Source of the DNA: Gelidibacter gilvus
GTDB lineage: Bacteria; Bacteroidota; Bacteroidia; Flavobacteriales; Flavobacteriaceae
DNA: 64,000 nucleotides
Reading direction: 5' to 3'
Assembly (NCBI RefSeq): GCF_004115975.1
Contig: NZ_SDDZ01000016.1
Coordinates: 1 to 64,000, forward strand
Shown here piece after piece: positions 18,312 through 27,629 of this stretch. Position 1 is the first letter of the stretch; every line of letters begins with the position of its first letter. Below the pieces are notes generated by a model. It had not been told where the DNA came from. It saw nothing but the letters and a program-made list of their open reading frames with translations, and ran no database searches. Both the position numbers and the translations under genes were made by a program.

Positions 18312-18501
18312 GTTTTGAGCTTGAATTGCGAAGTACTTCACTTTTTCAAAATAAAAAATATTTAATTCATCGCTATAACCTACTTAAAATCAGTCATGTT
18401 CGATTTGTTTTTAAATAATTCAATAAAAAAACAACTCGCTTAGGCAACCTTTTACTTGATTTTTGCGTCTTTATAAATAGAAGACCTAATAGAACCAATT
18501 T

Positions 18502-19077
18502 TTGAAAGTCATTCAATTACATAACAACAATATCGAGCTCATAAAAAAAGCAGCAAAAAACAATCGTGAGGCGCAACATGTGCTTTATGAAGTGCATGCG
18601 CCAAAAATGTTGAGTATTTGTAGATATTATGTAAAGGATATTCAAAAAGCGGAAGAGGTCATGCTCAACGGATTTTTCAAAGCTTTTGTCAACTTAAAGA
18701 ACTTTAAAAATGAAGGTAGTTTTGAAGGTTGGCTCAGAAGAATCATGGTCAGGGAAGCCATCTCATTTTTAAGGCAAGAAAAGAAGATTGAGTTTTCAGT
18801 AGAAACCTTTGATATGGATCATCAGCAAACCAATAACATTGAAACGGCAATTGAAGTGAATGAGATCCAACAGCATATTGACGCATTGCCTGAAGGTTAT
18901 AAAATGGTTTTTGTCATGTATGCCATTGAAGGCTACAAACATCATGAAATCGCAAACTTGCTGAACATCAATGAAGGTACCTCAAAATCGCAATTGTTTA
19001 AAGCGCGTCAACTTTTGCAACAAAAGATTAACATGTCTAACATTGTAAATAATGGAACAGATGAAATGGGAAGATAA
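18502..19077 (+). CDS. ECF-type RNA polymerase sigma-70 factor
   Basis: A 191-residue sigma factor with region 2 (about 20-95, including FEGWLRRIMVREAISFL) and region 4 (about 125-180, LPEGYKMVFVMYAIEGYKHHEIANLLNI). The start is TTG. The following gene overlaps its end and codes for a membrane-anchored protein that could be its anti-sigma factor. Target genes are unknown; the barrel protein after it is one candidate. Confidence 0.88.
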   Translation: MKVIQLHNNNIELIKKAAKNNREAQHVLYEVHAPKMLSICRYYVKDIQKAEEVMLNGFFKAFVNLKNFKNEGSFEGWLRRIMVREAISFLRQEKKIEFSVETFDMDHQQTNNIETAIEVNEIQQHIDALPEGYKMVFVMYAIEGYKHHEIANLLNINEGTSKSQLFKARQLLQQKINMSNIVNNGTDEMGR

Positions 19078-19807
19078 TATAAAGGAAACGCTTGAGAAAA
19101 GAACGATTAAGCCCACTCATAAATCATGGGATGCCTTGGCAAGTAAACTGGATGCCTCCGACAGAAACAAGAGTAAAAAAATCTATTGGTGGATGGGTAT
19201 GGCAGCAAGTGTTGCAGCGATACTATTTACGGCGACTGTTTTTTTTAACGGGAATGGAAACGAGATTCAAGCCCCAGTTATAGTAGATACACAAGAACAG
19301 ATAGATGATCAACTCATTCCGATGGAGAAATTGCCAGTGGAAATACAAATAGCAGAAGCTCAACAAGCTGATGAAAGTCCAGAGCAAATCGATAAAACCA
19401 CCACTAATAAAGAGCTTGTAAAAAAACAGAACGATTTAACGCCAACAATAAAGCAGAACAGTTCCGTTGCTAAAATCGAGAAAGAAATAATTGAGCCATT
19501 AGATACAAATCTTCAAAATGAAATTTTAGAAGATAAAAAAGTCACGGAAATTGTTGCTCAAATTCAGGATTTAAAAAGTAAGGGTCAAACGATAACAGAT
19601 GCTGATATTGATGCGTTGTTAGTCCAGGCTCAGAAGGAAATTAGGTATCAAACCATGACACAGGGCGGTACCTTAATTGTAGATGCAAATGCGCTGTTAC
19701 AGGATGTTGAAGCTGATTTGCAGCAATCATTCAGAAATAAAATCTTTGAAGCTTTGAAAAATAGTTATGAAACCGTAAAAACTGCAGTTGCGGAACGAAA
19801 TAATTAA
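19061..19807 (+). CDS. Single-pass membrane protein, possible anti-sigma partner
   Basis: About 248 residues: a cytoplasmic segment starting MKWEDNIKETLEKRTIKPTHKSWDAL and one membrane helix near residues 41-62 (WWMGMAASVAAILFTATVFF). A long Gln/Glu/Lys-rich, probably extracytoplasmic tail follows. Overlap with the sigma gene and the topology suggest an anti-sigma role, but no known anti-sigma domain is recognisable. An alternative start lies three codons upstream at 19052. Confidence 0.7.
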   Translation: MKWEDNIKETLEKRTIKPTHKSWDALASKLDASDRNKSKKIYWWMGMAASVAAILFTATVFFNGNGNEIQAPVIVDTQEQIDDQLIPMEKLPVEIQIAEAQQADESPEQIDKTTTNKELVKKQNDLTPTIKQNSSVAKIEKEIIEPLDTNLQNEILEDKKVTEIVAQIQDLKSKGQTITDADIDALLVQAQKEIRYQTMTQGGTLIVDANALLQDVEADLQQSFRNKIFEALKNSYETVKTAVAERNN

Positions 19808-19811
19808 ACCA

Positions 19812-19831
19812 ATTCCTGCGAAGGCAGGAAT
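19812..19831. repeat. ATTCCTGC palindrome
   Basis: ATTCCTGCGAAGGCAGGAAT is a palindrome with eight-base arms and a GAAG centre. Identical or near-identical copies lie at 32552 and 32593, and a variant lies inside the E2 gene at 43727. Confidence 0.8.
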
Positions 19832-19872
19832 CCCAACAGTCAAAATTAATCATCAATCAAAAATCGAACATT

Positions 19873-20937
19873 ATGAACACAATCACAAAACTCGTTGTGC
19901 TGATCTCCTTATGCTTAATTACAGGCACATCACATGCTCAGGACACGCTCCAGAAAACAAAAAGTCAATTAAAAATTGAAAGTTTACAGGAGTATAAAGA
20001 AGTTATTACCCAAGAGGAAAAAGCATTTCTAAAAACTGAAGTAGAGACGATTAATCAACGTCTTGAAAACAAAGAAATTACCCAAGTGGAAGCCGAGGTT
20101 TTAAAACAAGAGATGGCTAAAAAAAGAGCTTTGAACATCGAAAATCGTATCGCTATTATTGACAGCCAGATTGAACTTATTACACGTAATCCCGGCTATT
20201 ATCCATCTACACAATCTCCGGAAAATGAAGTTATTATCTCCATTGGAAAGAAAAAGGGATTGTATATTAAAAGTAAGAACGAGCCGCCTAAATATGACAT
20301 TAGAACTAGCAATCAATTGCTATTTGCCATCGGCTTCAATAACACCATAATTGATGGTGAAAGTTTAGACGATTCACCTTATCAATTGGGGGGTTCTGGG
20401 TTTGTGGAGTTGGGTTGGCTATGGAAAACCAGACTTTTAAAGAACTCGAATTTCGTAAGGGTCAATTATGGGCTGTCCTTTCAATGGAATAAATTATCTA
20501 TAAAAGACAACCAATACTTTGTTGCGAACGGCGACGAAACCACCTTGGAAACCTTCCATTTGAATTTGAAAAAATCCAAATTCAGAACCACCAGTTTAGT
20601 TGTTCCAGTTCATTTTGAGTTTGGTCCATCAAAGCTACTGGGTTTTAATGACCGTATTAGATATCAAACCCATAAACAATTCAAAATAGGTCTAGGTGGA
20701 TTTGCAGGAGTCAACTTAGCGACAAAGCAAAAACTGAAATATAAAGAAAATGGAAATAATCAAAAGGATAAATTTAAATCAGATTACAATACCACCAATC
20801 TTGTTTATGGTGTAAGTGGATACATTGGTGTTGGTGATTTTAGTATTTACGCTAAATATAATCTCAACGATTTATTCAAAGATCAAGCTATTGCTCAGAA
20901 TAATGTGTCATTGGGGTTACGTTGGGATTTCCAATAA
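19873..20937 (+). CDS. Outer membrane beta-barrel protein with a coiled-coil head
   Basis: A 354-residue exported protein (signal ending TSHAQ). Residues 25-110 are a charged, probably coiled-coil region (LKTEVETINQRLENKEITQVEAEVLKQEM). From about 140 to the end alternate beta strands rich in Gly and aromatics, finishing LRWDF, a barrel-like carboxyl end. It follows the sigma factor and membrane partner and may be coexpressed. Function unknown. Confidence 0.72.
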   Translation: MNTITKLVVLISLCLITGTSHAQDTLQKTKSQLKIESLQEYKEVITQEEKAFLKTEVETINQRLENKEITQVEAEVLKQEMAKKRALNIENRIAIIDSQIELITRNPGYYPSTQSPENEVIISIGKKKGLYIKSKNEPPKYDIRTSNQLLFAIGFNNTIIDGESLDDSPYQLGGSGFVELGWLWKTRLLKNSNFVRVNYGLSFQWNKLSIKDNQYFVANGDETTLETFHLNLKKSKFRTTSLVVPVHFEFGPSKLLGFNDRIRYQTHKQFKIGLGGFAGVNLATKQKLKYKENGNNQKDKFKSDYNTTNLVYGVSGYIGVGDFSIYAKYNLNDLFKDQAIAQNNVSLGLRWDFQ

Positions 20938-20980
20938 AAGTCTGGTAAATAGAACTTAATAAATTTGTGTTAGTCAAAAG

Positions 20981-21009
20981 AGGTATTGAAGTTCTTCAAT
21001 GCCTTTTTT
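20981..21009 (+). terminator. Terminator after the barrel gene
   Basis: AGGTATTGAA and TTCAATGCCT make a ten-pair stem with a GTTC loop, then six T. Confidence 0.85.
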
Positions 21010-21100
21010 CATTTTGAGCAACTTTGGTCTTATCTATTCAAACTCTTTTTTTGATGTTTTTTGCTTAATTAATGTTCGCTCCAATTTTGAAAATGCTGAT

Positions 21101-21760
21101 TTATTCGTTCCTATATTTTATCATAATATCTTTAAATAATTCTGCGGTAGTTGGTGGGGTATAAGAAATGGCATTTGCGCCCGATTCAATTGCTAGCTGA
21201 ATCGTGTCGTCGGTTTTACCGCTAGTAGCTATAATGGCCACATCATTATCAATGTCTCGTATTTTTTTGATAATATCTGCAGTTTTTTCAGCACCTGAAA
21301 CATTAAAAATATCCACACCGGCCAAAATACGTCCCTTGATATCGTCCTTTTCGGAAACTACCGTGATGACTATAGGGATATCTATTTTATCTTTTAATTT
21401 TTTTATCAAATCATTAGGCGTTGGTTTGTTTAATACGACTCCCAATGCCCCTTGAAATTCTGCGTCTATGGCAAGGTCAATCGACCGGTTTCCTGTAGTA
21501 ATGCCGCCACCTACACCACAAAATATAGGCTTGTCTGCTGCTAAAATTAGGGAATGCGAGATTAAAGGTTGTGGTGTAAATGGATAAACTGCAATAATGG
21601 CGTTCGCGTTTGTATTGCGGATAATAGCCACATCAGTGCTGAATAAAAAAGATTTTAATAGCTGTCCAAAAACTTGAATTCCTGAACATGTATTAATGAT
21701 TTCTGGCACTTCTACGATGTTAGTTCGTAATCTACTTGTAAAACGCGGTATTTTTCTCAT
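21101..21760 (-). CDS. TIM-barrel protein of unknown function
   Basis: A 219-residue protein starting MRKIPRFTSRLRTNIVEVPE. The upstream ATG at 21787 adds nine residues with no family-like sequence. Repeated beta-alpha units, the glycine-rich FCGVGGGITTGNRS and the phosphate-loop-like ANAISYTPPTTAE suggest a TIM barrel of the phosphate-binding type. Similar proteins are often just labelled 'hydrolase' in databases; I would not rely on that. It is a single gene between two divergent transcription units. Confidence 0.7.
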   Translation of the reverse strand: MRKIPRFTSRLRTNIVEVPEIINTCSGIQVFGQLLKSFLFSTDVAIIRNTNANAIIAVYPFTPQPLISHSLILAADKPIFCGVGGGITTGNRSIDLAIDAEFQGALGVVLNKPTPNDLIKKLKDKIDIPIVITVVSEKDDIKGRILAGVDIFNVSGAEKTADIIKKIRDIDNDVAIIATSGKTDDTIQLAIESGANAISYTPPTTAELFKDIMIKYRNE

Positions 21761-21947
21761 AGGTTTAAATTTAATTGTTAGTCCCAACCAGAATGTTTTA
21801 AATAGTATTAGCTTGGGTAAACTCGGGGCGCATATGCTAATCAGAGCATAAACGAATATCGACTAATTCCCGAACACCCCAAAACGTAACATTAACCTTT
21901 TATTTAATTTCTTTATAGTATTTTTACAAAAAATTACATCTACAACT

Positions 21948-23915
21948 TTGATTTCAAGATCCACTATAGACCAAATATTTGAAACCGCCCGGGTTGAGGA
22001 GGTGATTGGCGATTTCGTCAATCTTAAAAAATCCGGGAGTAATTTCAAAGGACTGAGTCCGTTTAGCGATGAACGTTCACCAAGTTTTATGGTAAGTCCC
22101 GTAAAGCAGATCTGGAAGGATTTTAGTAGTGGTAAAGGCGGAAATGCGGTGACTTTTCTTATGGAACACGAGCATTTTACCTATCCTGAAGCTCTTAAGT
22201 ACCTCGCCAGAAAATACAATATTGAGATTGAGAAAACTGAGCAGACCAATGAGCAAAAGGAAGTTGCCAATGAGCGGGAAAGCCTCTATTTGGTCAATGA
22301 GTTTGCCAATACCTATTTTCAAAGAACACTCCATAAAACAGATCAAGGAAAATCGATTGGACTGAGTTATTTCAAGGAACGCGGATTTACTATGGATACC
22401 ATCAACACCTTCAGTTTGGGGTACTCCTTAGATGAATGGCAGGGCTTTACTGACGAAGCCTTGAAGAAAGGCTATCAATTGGAGTTTCTTGAAAAGACTG
22501 GATTGACCATTGTCAAAGAAGAGAAGCGTTTTGATCGGTTTAAGGGTCGGGTCATGTTCCCCATCCACAGTATGAGTGGAAGAATATTGGGTTTTGGAGG
22601 TCGAATTTTGGGTGCCGATAAAAAGGCTGCAAAATATCTGAATTCTCCAGAAAGTGATGTCTACCATAAAAGTAAAATTCTGTATGGTTTGTTTCATGCC
22701 AAACAATCCATCGCCAAAGAAGACAATTGCTTTTTGGTAGAAGGTTATACCGACGTCATCCAGTTCCACCAATCGGGTGTTAAGAATGTGGTGTCATCCT
22801 CAGGAACTGCGTTGTCACCAGAACAGATTCGTTTGATCAATCGGTTGACCAAAAACATCACCGTTCTTTTTGATGGTGATGCAGCAGGTATTAGAGCGGC
22901 GGTTAGAGGGATTGATTTGATTTTGGAACAAGGCATGAATGTTAAAGTATGTTCCTTTCCAAACGGTGCCGATCCGGATAGTTTTGCGAGACAAAATACC
23001 CCTGAAGAGCTGGCCACTTATCTTGAGGATCATGCGAAAGATTTTATTCAGTTTAAAGCGTCTTTGTTGGTTGAAGATGCCAAAAATGACCCTATAAAAA
23101 AGGCAGATACCATTCGGGAAATTGTCAATAGTATTTCTAAGATTCCTGATCCAATAAAACGGGAGATCTATGTAAAAGAATGTTCCAATATTATGGACAT
23201 TAGTGAGGCAGTTTTGTTTAGTACCTTGGCGCAAATTGGTAAAAAGGAAACCCAAGAAGCCAGTAGACAGCACAGAACGGAGCAAACGGCTTTTGAGGTA
23301 GTCCGCTCAGAACAGCCTGCCAAAAAAGTGAATCACCAATATATATTGGAGCAGAAAATCATCGAAATTTTATTGCTTTATGGCAATGAAACAGAAGAAT
23401 TTGAAGACTTGGTTATGAAAGAAGACGATGCTGGCGACTTAAAAATGGAACCGGTAATCCATCAGGCAAAAGTGTTTGAGAAAATTTATCTGGATTTACA
23501 GGAAGATGAAATGCAGTTTTCTGATGAGCAATTTCAAAATCTTTATTATGTGATTATTGAGGCGCTTCATCAGTCTAAAGAGTTTCAATTGAAAGATTTC
23601 ATTAACAAACTGGATCAGAAAATGGCCAATGAGGTCACTTCTATTTTGATGAATGATGAACGTTATAGCCTACACGATTGGGAGCGTAACCATATTATTC
23701 CGAAAGACAAAGATAAATCCATTTCACAATTAGTCACTCAAACAATCTTGAGTTTAAGGTGCTTTTTAATCGACCAAAAGGTGATGGAATACAAAATGGA
23801 AATAGCCCAGCCCCAAAACAATAGCATGGGAATCCTGGAAGACGTCCGAGATTATCTTAGATTAAAAACCCTCTTATCCAAAAAATTGGGGAAAGTAGTT
23901 GGCAGTAAAATTTAA
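21948..23915 (+). CDS. dnaG: DNA primase with a degenerate zinc motif
   Basis: Primase makes RNA primers for replication. The 655-residue protein has an N-terminal zinc-ribbon-like domain (1-100), the TOPRIM core (EGYTDVIQFHQSG and LFDGDAAGIRAA) and a C-terminal helicase-interaction domain. Positions that bind zinc in other primases read S37, S40, D58 and S61 (GLSPFSDERSPSF and KDFSSGKGG). The ribbon fold is kept but the metal site is lost. The start is TTG; the next ATG would delete the first 47 residues. Its 3' end overlaps the convergent response-regulator gene by four bases. Confidence 0.93.
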   Translation: MISRSTIDQIFETARVEEVIGDFVNLKKSGSNFKGLSPFSDERSPSFMVSPVKQIWKDFSSGKGGNAVTFLMEHEHFTYPEALKYLARKYNIEIEKTEQTNEQKEVANERESLYLVNEFANTYFQRTLHKTDQGKSIGLSYFKERGFTMDTINTFSLGYSLDEWQGFTDEALKKGYQLEFLEKTGLTIVKEEKRFDRFKGRVMFPIHSMSGRILGFGGRILGADKKAAKYLNSPESDVYHKSKILYGLFHAKQSIAKEDNCFLVEGYTDVIQFHQSGVKNVVSSSGTALSPEQIRLINRLTKNITVLFDGDAAGIRAAVRGIDLILEQGMNVKVCSFPNGADPDSFARQNTPEELATYLEDHAKDFIQFKASLLVEDAKNDPIKKADTIREIVNSISKIPDPIKREIYVKECSNIMDISEAVLFSTLAQIGKKETQEASRQHRTEQTAFEVVRSEQPAKKVNHQYILEQKIIEILLLYGNETEEFEDLVMKEDDAGDLKMEPVIHQAKVFEKIYLDLQEDEMQFSDEQFQNLYYVIIEALHQSKEFQLKDFINKLDQKMANEVTSILMNDERYSLHDWERNHIIPKDKDKSISQLVTQTILSLRCFLIDQKVMEYKMEIAQPQNNSMGILEDVRDYLRLKTLLSKKLGKVVGSKI

Positions 23916-24541
23916 ACGGTGCCCATATGCTGCGCTTGATGGATCAGATCTACTAAATTGGTGACATTCAATTTCTTGAAAAGTCGAGCTTTATAGGTAC
24001 TGACCGTTTTTTCGTTGATATCGAGTTCCAAAGCAATTTCTTTGTTTTTCTTACCCGTAGACAGCAATTTCAAAACTTCAACTTCCCTTGTGGATAAGCG
24101 TTTGTAAAGTTTGCTTTTCGTATTGCGGGTGTCATCAAAGTGCAAATGTTTCTCCATATTGGCACTCAAATATATACCGCCGTTATGTACCTTAATGATG
24201 GCGTCCCTAATGGTTTTTGTGTCGACCGTTTTTGAAAGATATCCAGATGCTCCAGCCTTTATACTGCTGATGGCATAGATTTCTTCAGGGTGATAACTGA
24301 ACATGATCACTCTTAAATTTTCGTGTTCTTTTTTAATGGCTCTTAATGCGGTGATGCCATTAAGTTCGGGAAGATCAATTTCAGAAATGATCACATCTAC
24401 GGGATAGCGTCTTATAAATTCAAAGATTTCGATGCCTGTACCTACAGTTCCGACCACTTCAATTTCTGGATCTGATTCAAAAAGCAGTTTTAAGCCTTTT
24501 CTTACAATGGGATGGTAGTCTACAACCAATACCTTAATCAT
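23912..24541 (-). CDS. NarL/FixJ-type response regulator with Glu at the phosphorylation site
   Basis: A 209-residue two-domain regulator: receiver (1-120) and LuxR-type helix-turn-helix (145-205, LSTREVEVLKLLSTGKKNKEIALELDINEKTVSTYKARL in family order). The receiver keeps S82 and K104. The phospho-acceptor aspartate is Glu (E54 in SEIDLP), and the acidic pair of strand 1 is D8-Y9. It may therefore be constitutively on or not controlled by phosphorylation. No sensor kinase gene is adjacent. The start and length are normal. Confidence 0.88.
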   Translation of the reverse strand: MIKVLVVDYHPIVRKGLKLLFESDPEIEVVGTVGTGIEIFEFIRRYPVDVIISEIDLPELNGITALRAIKKEHENLRVIMFSYHPEEIYAISSIKAGASGYLSKTVDTKTIRDAIIKVHNGGIYLSANMEKHLHFDDTRNTKSKLYKRLSTREVEVLKLLSTGKKNKEIALELDINEKTVSTYKARLFKKLNVTNLVDLIHQAQHMGTV

Positions 24542-24693
24542 AATTTATTGTTTGTTAGTTAATTAAGTTAGTCTATACACTTAAGAAGGTAAGTTTTAGA
24601 TTGTGGAGATTTGCTACGTAAATGTAAGAAAAAAAACATGAAACTCAGTTGGTTTTGACAACATTCAGTGAATTGCACGAAAAAAAAGTCAGA

Positions 24694-25482
24694 TTATTTT
24701 AAGCTTTTAGGTATTTCGCATATCGGAATTGGAATCATTTTATGTTGGTTATTCCGGTTAAGTTTTGAAAAGAGTTCAAAAACCTCGCGTTTTCTGCCTT
24801 CAAAATCCTTGGCTGTGTTTCCGTTTTCTTTCATTGTCATTGCCCATTCCAGCTCAGGATAGGATGCGCCAATCTGGGTTTCATCACTTCTTTCATCACC
24901 AAACAATCCATCACTTGGCGCAGCTTTAATAATAGAATTGGAAACACCCAATACCTTGGCAAGGTCATAAATTTCAGACTTCATTAAATCGGCAATGGGG
25001 TTCAAATCTACACCACCATCGCCATATTTTGTATAGAATCCAATGCCGAAATCCTCGATTTTATTGCCAGTACCCGCTACCAATAAACCATGTAATCCAG
25101 CGTAATAATACAGTGTGGTCATTCTTAATCTTGCCCTTGTGTTCGCAAGCGCCATGTCAACGGTAGCTTGCTTTTCAATTATGGAAACTTCAGCTTTAAA
25201 TTGATCAAAAACAGGAGTGAGATCCACTAATGAGTTCTTCACGTTAGGAAAATCCTTCTTTAATTGTTTTATATGCTCTTGTCCTCTTGATACGTGGCTT
25301 TTTGGCTGATGGATTGGCATTTCAATGCACAATACCTCCAGTCCGGTTTTGGCACATAGGATGGAAGTGACAGCCGAATCAATTCCGCCTGAAATACCAA
25401 TTACAAAACCATTTACTTTGGCATTGTTGGCATAATCTTTTAACCAATTTACGATGTGGTCAATAACTTTTTCAGTTTGCAT
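24694..25482 (-). CDS. nadE: Ammonia-dependent NAD synthetase
   Basis: The 262-residue protein makes NAD from deamido-NAD, ATP and ammonia. It has the PP-loop SGGIDSA at 31-37, and the later motifs GTGNKIEDFGIGFYTKYGDGG and PSDGLF. It lacks the glutaminase domain of the long form. It is divergent from gldB, with about 95 bases between start codons. Confidence 0.93.
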   Translation of the reverse strand: MQTEKVIDHIVNWLKDYANNAKVNGFVIGISGGIDSAVTSILCAKTGLEVLCIEMPIHQPKSHVSRGQEHIKQLKKDFPNVKNSLVDLTPVFDQFKAEVSIIEKQATVDMALANTRARLRMTTLYYYAGLHGLLVAGTGNKIEDFGIGFYTKYGDGGVDLNPIADLMKSEIYDLAKVLGVSNSIIKAAPSDGLFGDERSDETQIGASYPELEWAMTMKENGNTAKDFEGRKREVFELFSKLNRNNQHKMIPIPICEIPKSLK

Positions 25483-25510
25483 TTTTTGGAGGATTTAACA
25501 CAAAGAATAC

Positions 25511-25518
25511 TACCTTTG
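25511..25518 (+). promoter_or_regulatory. -7 box TACCTTTG upstream of gldB
   Basis: A perfect TAnnTTTG box lies 59 bases before the gldB ATG. A TTTTTTG stretch ending at 25488, 22 bases upstream, could be the -33 part. Confidence 0.45.
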
Positions 25519-25577
25519 TACCACAAAAATAAAGTAATCGCCTAAGTAATAAAAATTAAAGAGGTTATAATAATTCT

Positions 25578-26537
25578 ATGAAGAATGTTGGTTTTTTGTT
25601 AATTCTACTGTTTGTTTTTAACGCTTGTAAAGAAAATAATCAGATAGAAAGTGAAATTTCTAAAGTTGATATCGACTTTAGAGTGGAGCGTTTTGATTTG
25701 GATTTCGCAAATGCTAAATCTGAAGACTTACCTGAGTTGAAAAAGGCCTATCCTTTTTTGTTTTCGGAGCGTATCAATGATTCTATCTGGATTGAGCGGA
25801 TTAATGATTCACTTCAACAAGAACTGTCAAACGAAGTTAAAAGAACATTTTCCAATTTTGATGATGTTTATGAGGAGATCGAATCACTTTTTCAACATTT
25901 GAAATATTATGATAAAACCTTTAAAGTACCAAGAGTGATTACGGTAACTTCTGATGTGGATTACAGAAATAAAACGATTGTAACCGATACAATTGTGTTG
26001 ATTTCCTTAGACACTTATTTAGGTTCTGATCACCACTTTTACGAAGGTATCCAAAGGTTTTTGACCTTAAATATGAAGCGCTCTCAAATTGTAAGCGATT
26101 TGGCAGCAAACTATTCAGAGGGTTATATTTTTCAAAATAAACCAAAAACCCTTTTGGATGATATGATCTATTTTGGAAAACAATTATATTTTAAGGATAA
26201 AATGATTCCATTTAAATCGGATGCTGAAAAAATCGGCTATTCTGAAGAGCAAATAGAATGGGCTAAAGCAAATGAAAGTGAAATTTGGCGCTATTTTATC
26301 GAGCGGGAATTGTTGTTCAGTACGGACAATAGTTTGGCTGGTCGATTTATTGCTGATGCACCGTTTTCTAAATTTTATTTGGAACTGGACAGTGAGTCTC
26401 CAGATAAAATAGGTCAGTACTTAGGTTGGGAAATCGTAAGATCTTATATGAAGAACAATGATGTTCCATTTTTGGAGATGTTACGAATGGACGCTGACGA
26501 AATTTTTAATAAATCTAAATTTAAACCACGTAAATAA
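25578..26537 (+). CDS. gldB: Gliding-motility lipoprotein GldB
   Basis: A 319-residue lipoprotein with a signal ending LLFVFNACK (lipidated cysteine). The body has the pattern known for GldB: RVERFDLDF near the start, FLTLNMKRSQIVSDLA, and GRFIADAPFSKFY, YLGWEIVRSYMKNN near the end. It is needed for gliding and linked to the type IX secretion/gliding machinery in Flavobacterium. Its stop overlaps the gldC start by one base, the usual gldB-gldC arrangement. Confidence 0.9.
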   Translation: MKNVGFLLILLFVFNACKENNQIESEISKVDIDFRVERFDLDFANAKSEDLPELKKAYPFLFSERINDSIWIERINDSLQQELSNEVKRTFSNFDDVYEEIESLFQHLKYYDKTFKVPRVITVTSDVDYRNKTIVTDTIVLISLDTYLGSDHHFYEGIQRFLTLNMKRSQIVSDLAANYSEGYIFQNKPKTLLDDMIYFGKQLYFKDKMIPFKSDAEKIGYSEEQIEWAKANESEIWRYFIERELLFSTDNSLAGRFIADAPFSKFYLELDSESPDKIGQYLGWEIVRSYMKNNDVPFLEMLRMDADEIFNKSKFKPRK

Positions 26538-26872
26538 TGTCTAAAACCATAAAATCAACCATCGAATTGCACGTTGAATTGGATGAAAATCGTGTGCCTG
26601 AAAAACTAAGTTGGACGGCACCAGATGGTGGAATCAATAATGAAGAAGCTAAAGCCATGATGCTATCTGTTTGGGATAGTGAAGCACAAGAAACTTTGCG
26701 TATCGACCTTTGGACGAAAGATATGCCAGTGGATGAAATGAAGATTTTTTTCCATCAAACCTTGGTCGAAATGAGCAACACCTTTCATCGCGCCACTGAA
26801 GATGAAAAAATGTCCGCAACCATGAAGGATTTCTGCGATTATTTTGCCGAAAAGTTAGAACTCAATAAGTAA
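26537..26872 (+). CDS. gldC: Gliding-motility protein GldC
   Basis: A 111-residue cytoplasmic protein (MSKTIKSTIELHVELDENRVPEKLSW) of the GldC family. It was first found as a gene that improves gliding in Flavobacterium. It has no membrane segment or signal. Translational coupling with gldB is shown by the one-base overlap. Confidence 0.9.
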   Translation: MSKTIKSTIELHVELDENRVPEKLSWTAPDGGINNEEAKAMMLSVWDSEAQETLRIDLWTKDMPVDEMKIFFHQTLVEMSNTFHRATEDEKMSATMKDFCDYFAEKLELNK

Positions 26873-26880
26873 GATCTATT

Positions 26881-26913
26881 AACCTGCAAGGTTTACAAAA
26901 CCTGGAAGGTTTA
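26881..26913. repeat. AACCTGCAAGGTTT palindrome
   Basis: AACCTGCAAGGTTT, three bases, then AAAACCTGGAAGGTTT forms a hairpin. It belongs to the family at 29812, 33144, 37446, 38906 and 43651 and lies between gldC and the DUF4230 gene. Confidence 0.7.
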
Positions 26914-26932
26914 TATAAATAACAAATAAACA

Positions 26933-27544
26933 ATGCGCAAACTCCTGTACGTTTTAATTTTAGTGATGGTCGTCATGTTCGGCTATCGCTATATTTTTAA
27001 TGATAAGGACAAAACGATTCTACAGGAAAATTCTGCACTAATTCAAGAACAGATTAGGAACGTCAGCAAGTTGGTAGTGACTGAAGGACATTTCAGTCAG
27101 GTGTTCACCTATAAGAACTCAAAAGCCATTTTTGCCAACCTTGTCAATGTCGAAAAGAAAGCACTGGTAGTGGTTAATGCAGATGTGACCGTGTCCTACG
27201 ATTTAAGCCTGATTGAATACGAATTGGATGAAGCCTCCAAAACACTCAGAATTTTAAGCATTCCAAAAGAAGAGATCAATATCAGTCCAGATTTTGAGTA
27301 TTATGATATCACGGCTGACTATTTAAATCCATTTAAAGCGGAAGATTATAATAAAATCAAAGATAAAGTAAGAGCGCAGTTGATGAAGAAGATTGAAGCT
27401 TCCAACTTAAAAAGCAATGCGGAAAATCGCTTGATCAGCGAATTGTCGAAATTCTATATCCTGACCAGTTCTTTAGGTTGGACACTTCAATATGAAGGCA
27501 ACAACATCAAGTCTTCTGATGATTTGCAGAATATCAAACTGTAA
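26933..27544 (+). CDS. DUF4230 membrane-anchored protein
   Basis: A 203-residue protein with an N-terminal hydrophobic anchor (LLYVLILVMVVMFGYRYIF) and an extracytoplasmic domain with VNADVTVSYDLSLIEYELD, typical of DUF4230. Function unknown. It lies downstream of gldBC, separated by a palindromic repeat. Confidence 0.8.
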   Translation: MRKLLYVLILVMVVMFGYRYIFNDKDKTILQENSALIQEQIRNVSKLVVTEGHFSQVFTYKNSKAIFANLVNVEKKALVVVNADVTVSYDLSLIEYELDEASKTLRILSIPKEEINISPDFEYYDITADYLNPFKAEDYNKIKDKVRAQLMKKIEASNLKSNAENRLISELSKFYILTSSLGWTLQYEGNNIKSSDDLQNIKL

Positions 27545-27585
27545 GTTTTAATCGATCATTTTTTTAAGCCAACACGAATTAAAAG

Positions 27586-27629
27586 TCCACCCTTCAGGAG
27601 GATTCAGGTGGGAGATTAGGAGGGAATCT
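27586..27629. repeat. CCACCCTTCAGG hairpin repeat overlapping the rhodanese stop
   Basis: CCACCCTTCAGGAGG and GATTCAGGTGGGAGATTAGG make an imperfect hairpin that covers the last codons (IPS and stop) of the minus-strand rhodanese gene. It resembles the purine-tailed hairpins found before several paa genes. Confidence 0.55.

Noticed and set aside
22815-23285. Open frame of 156 codons antisense to dnaG
   Set aside because: Composition follows the complementary strand of dnaG; no domain recognised.
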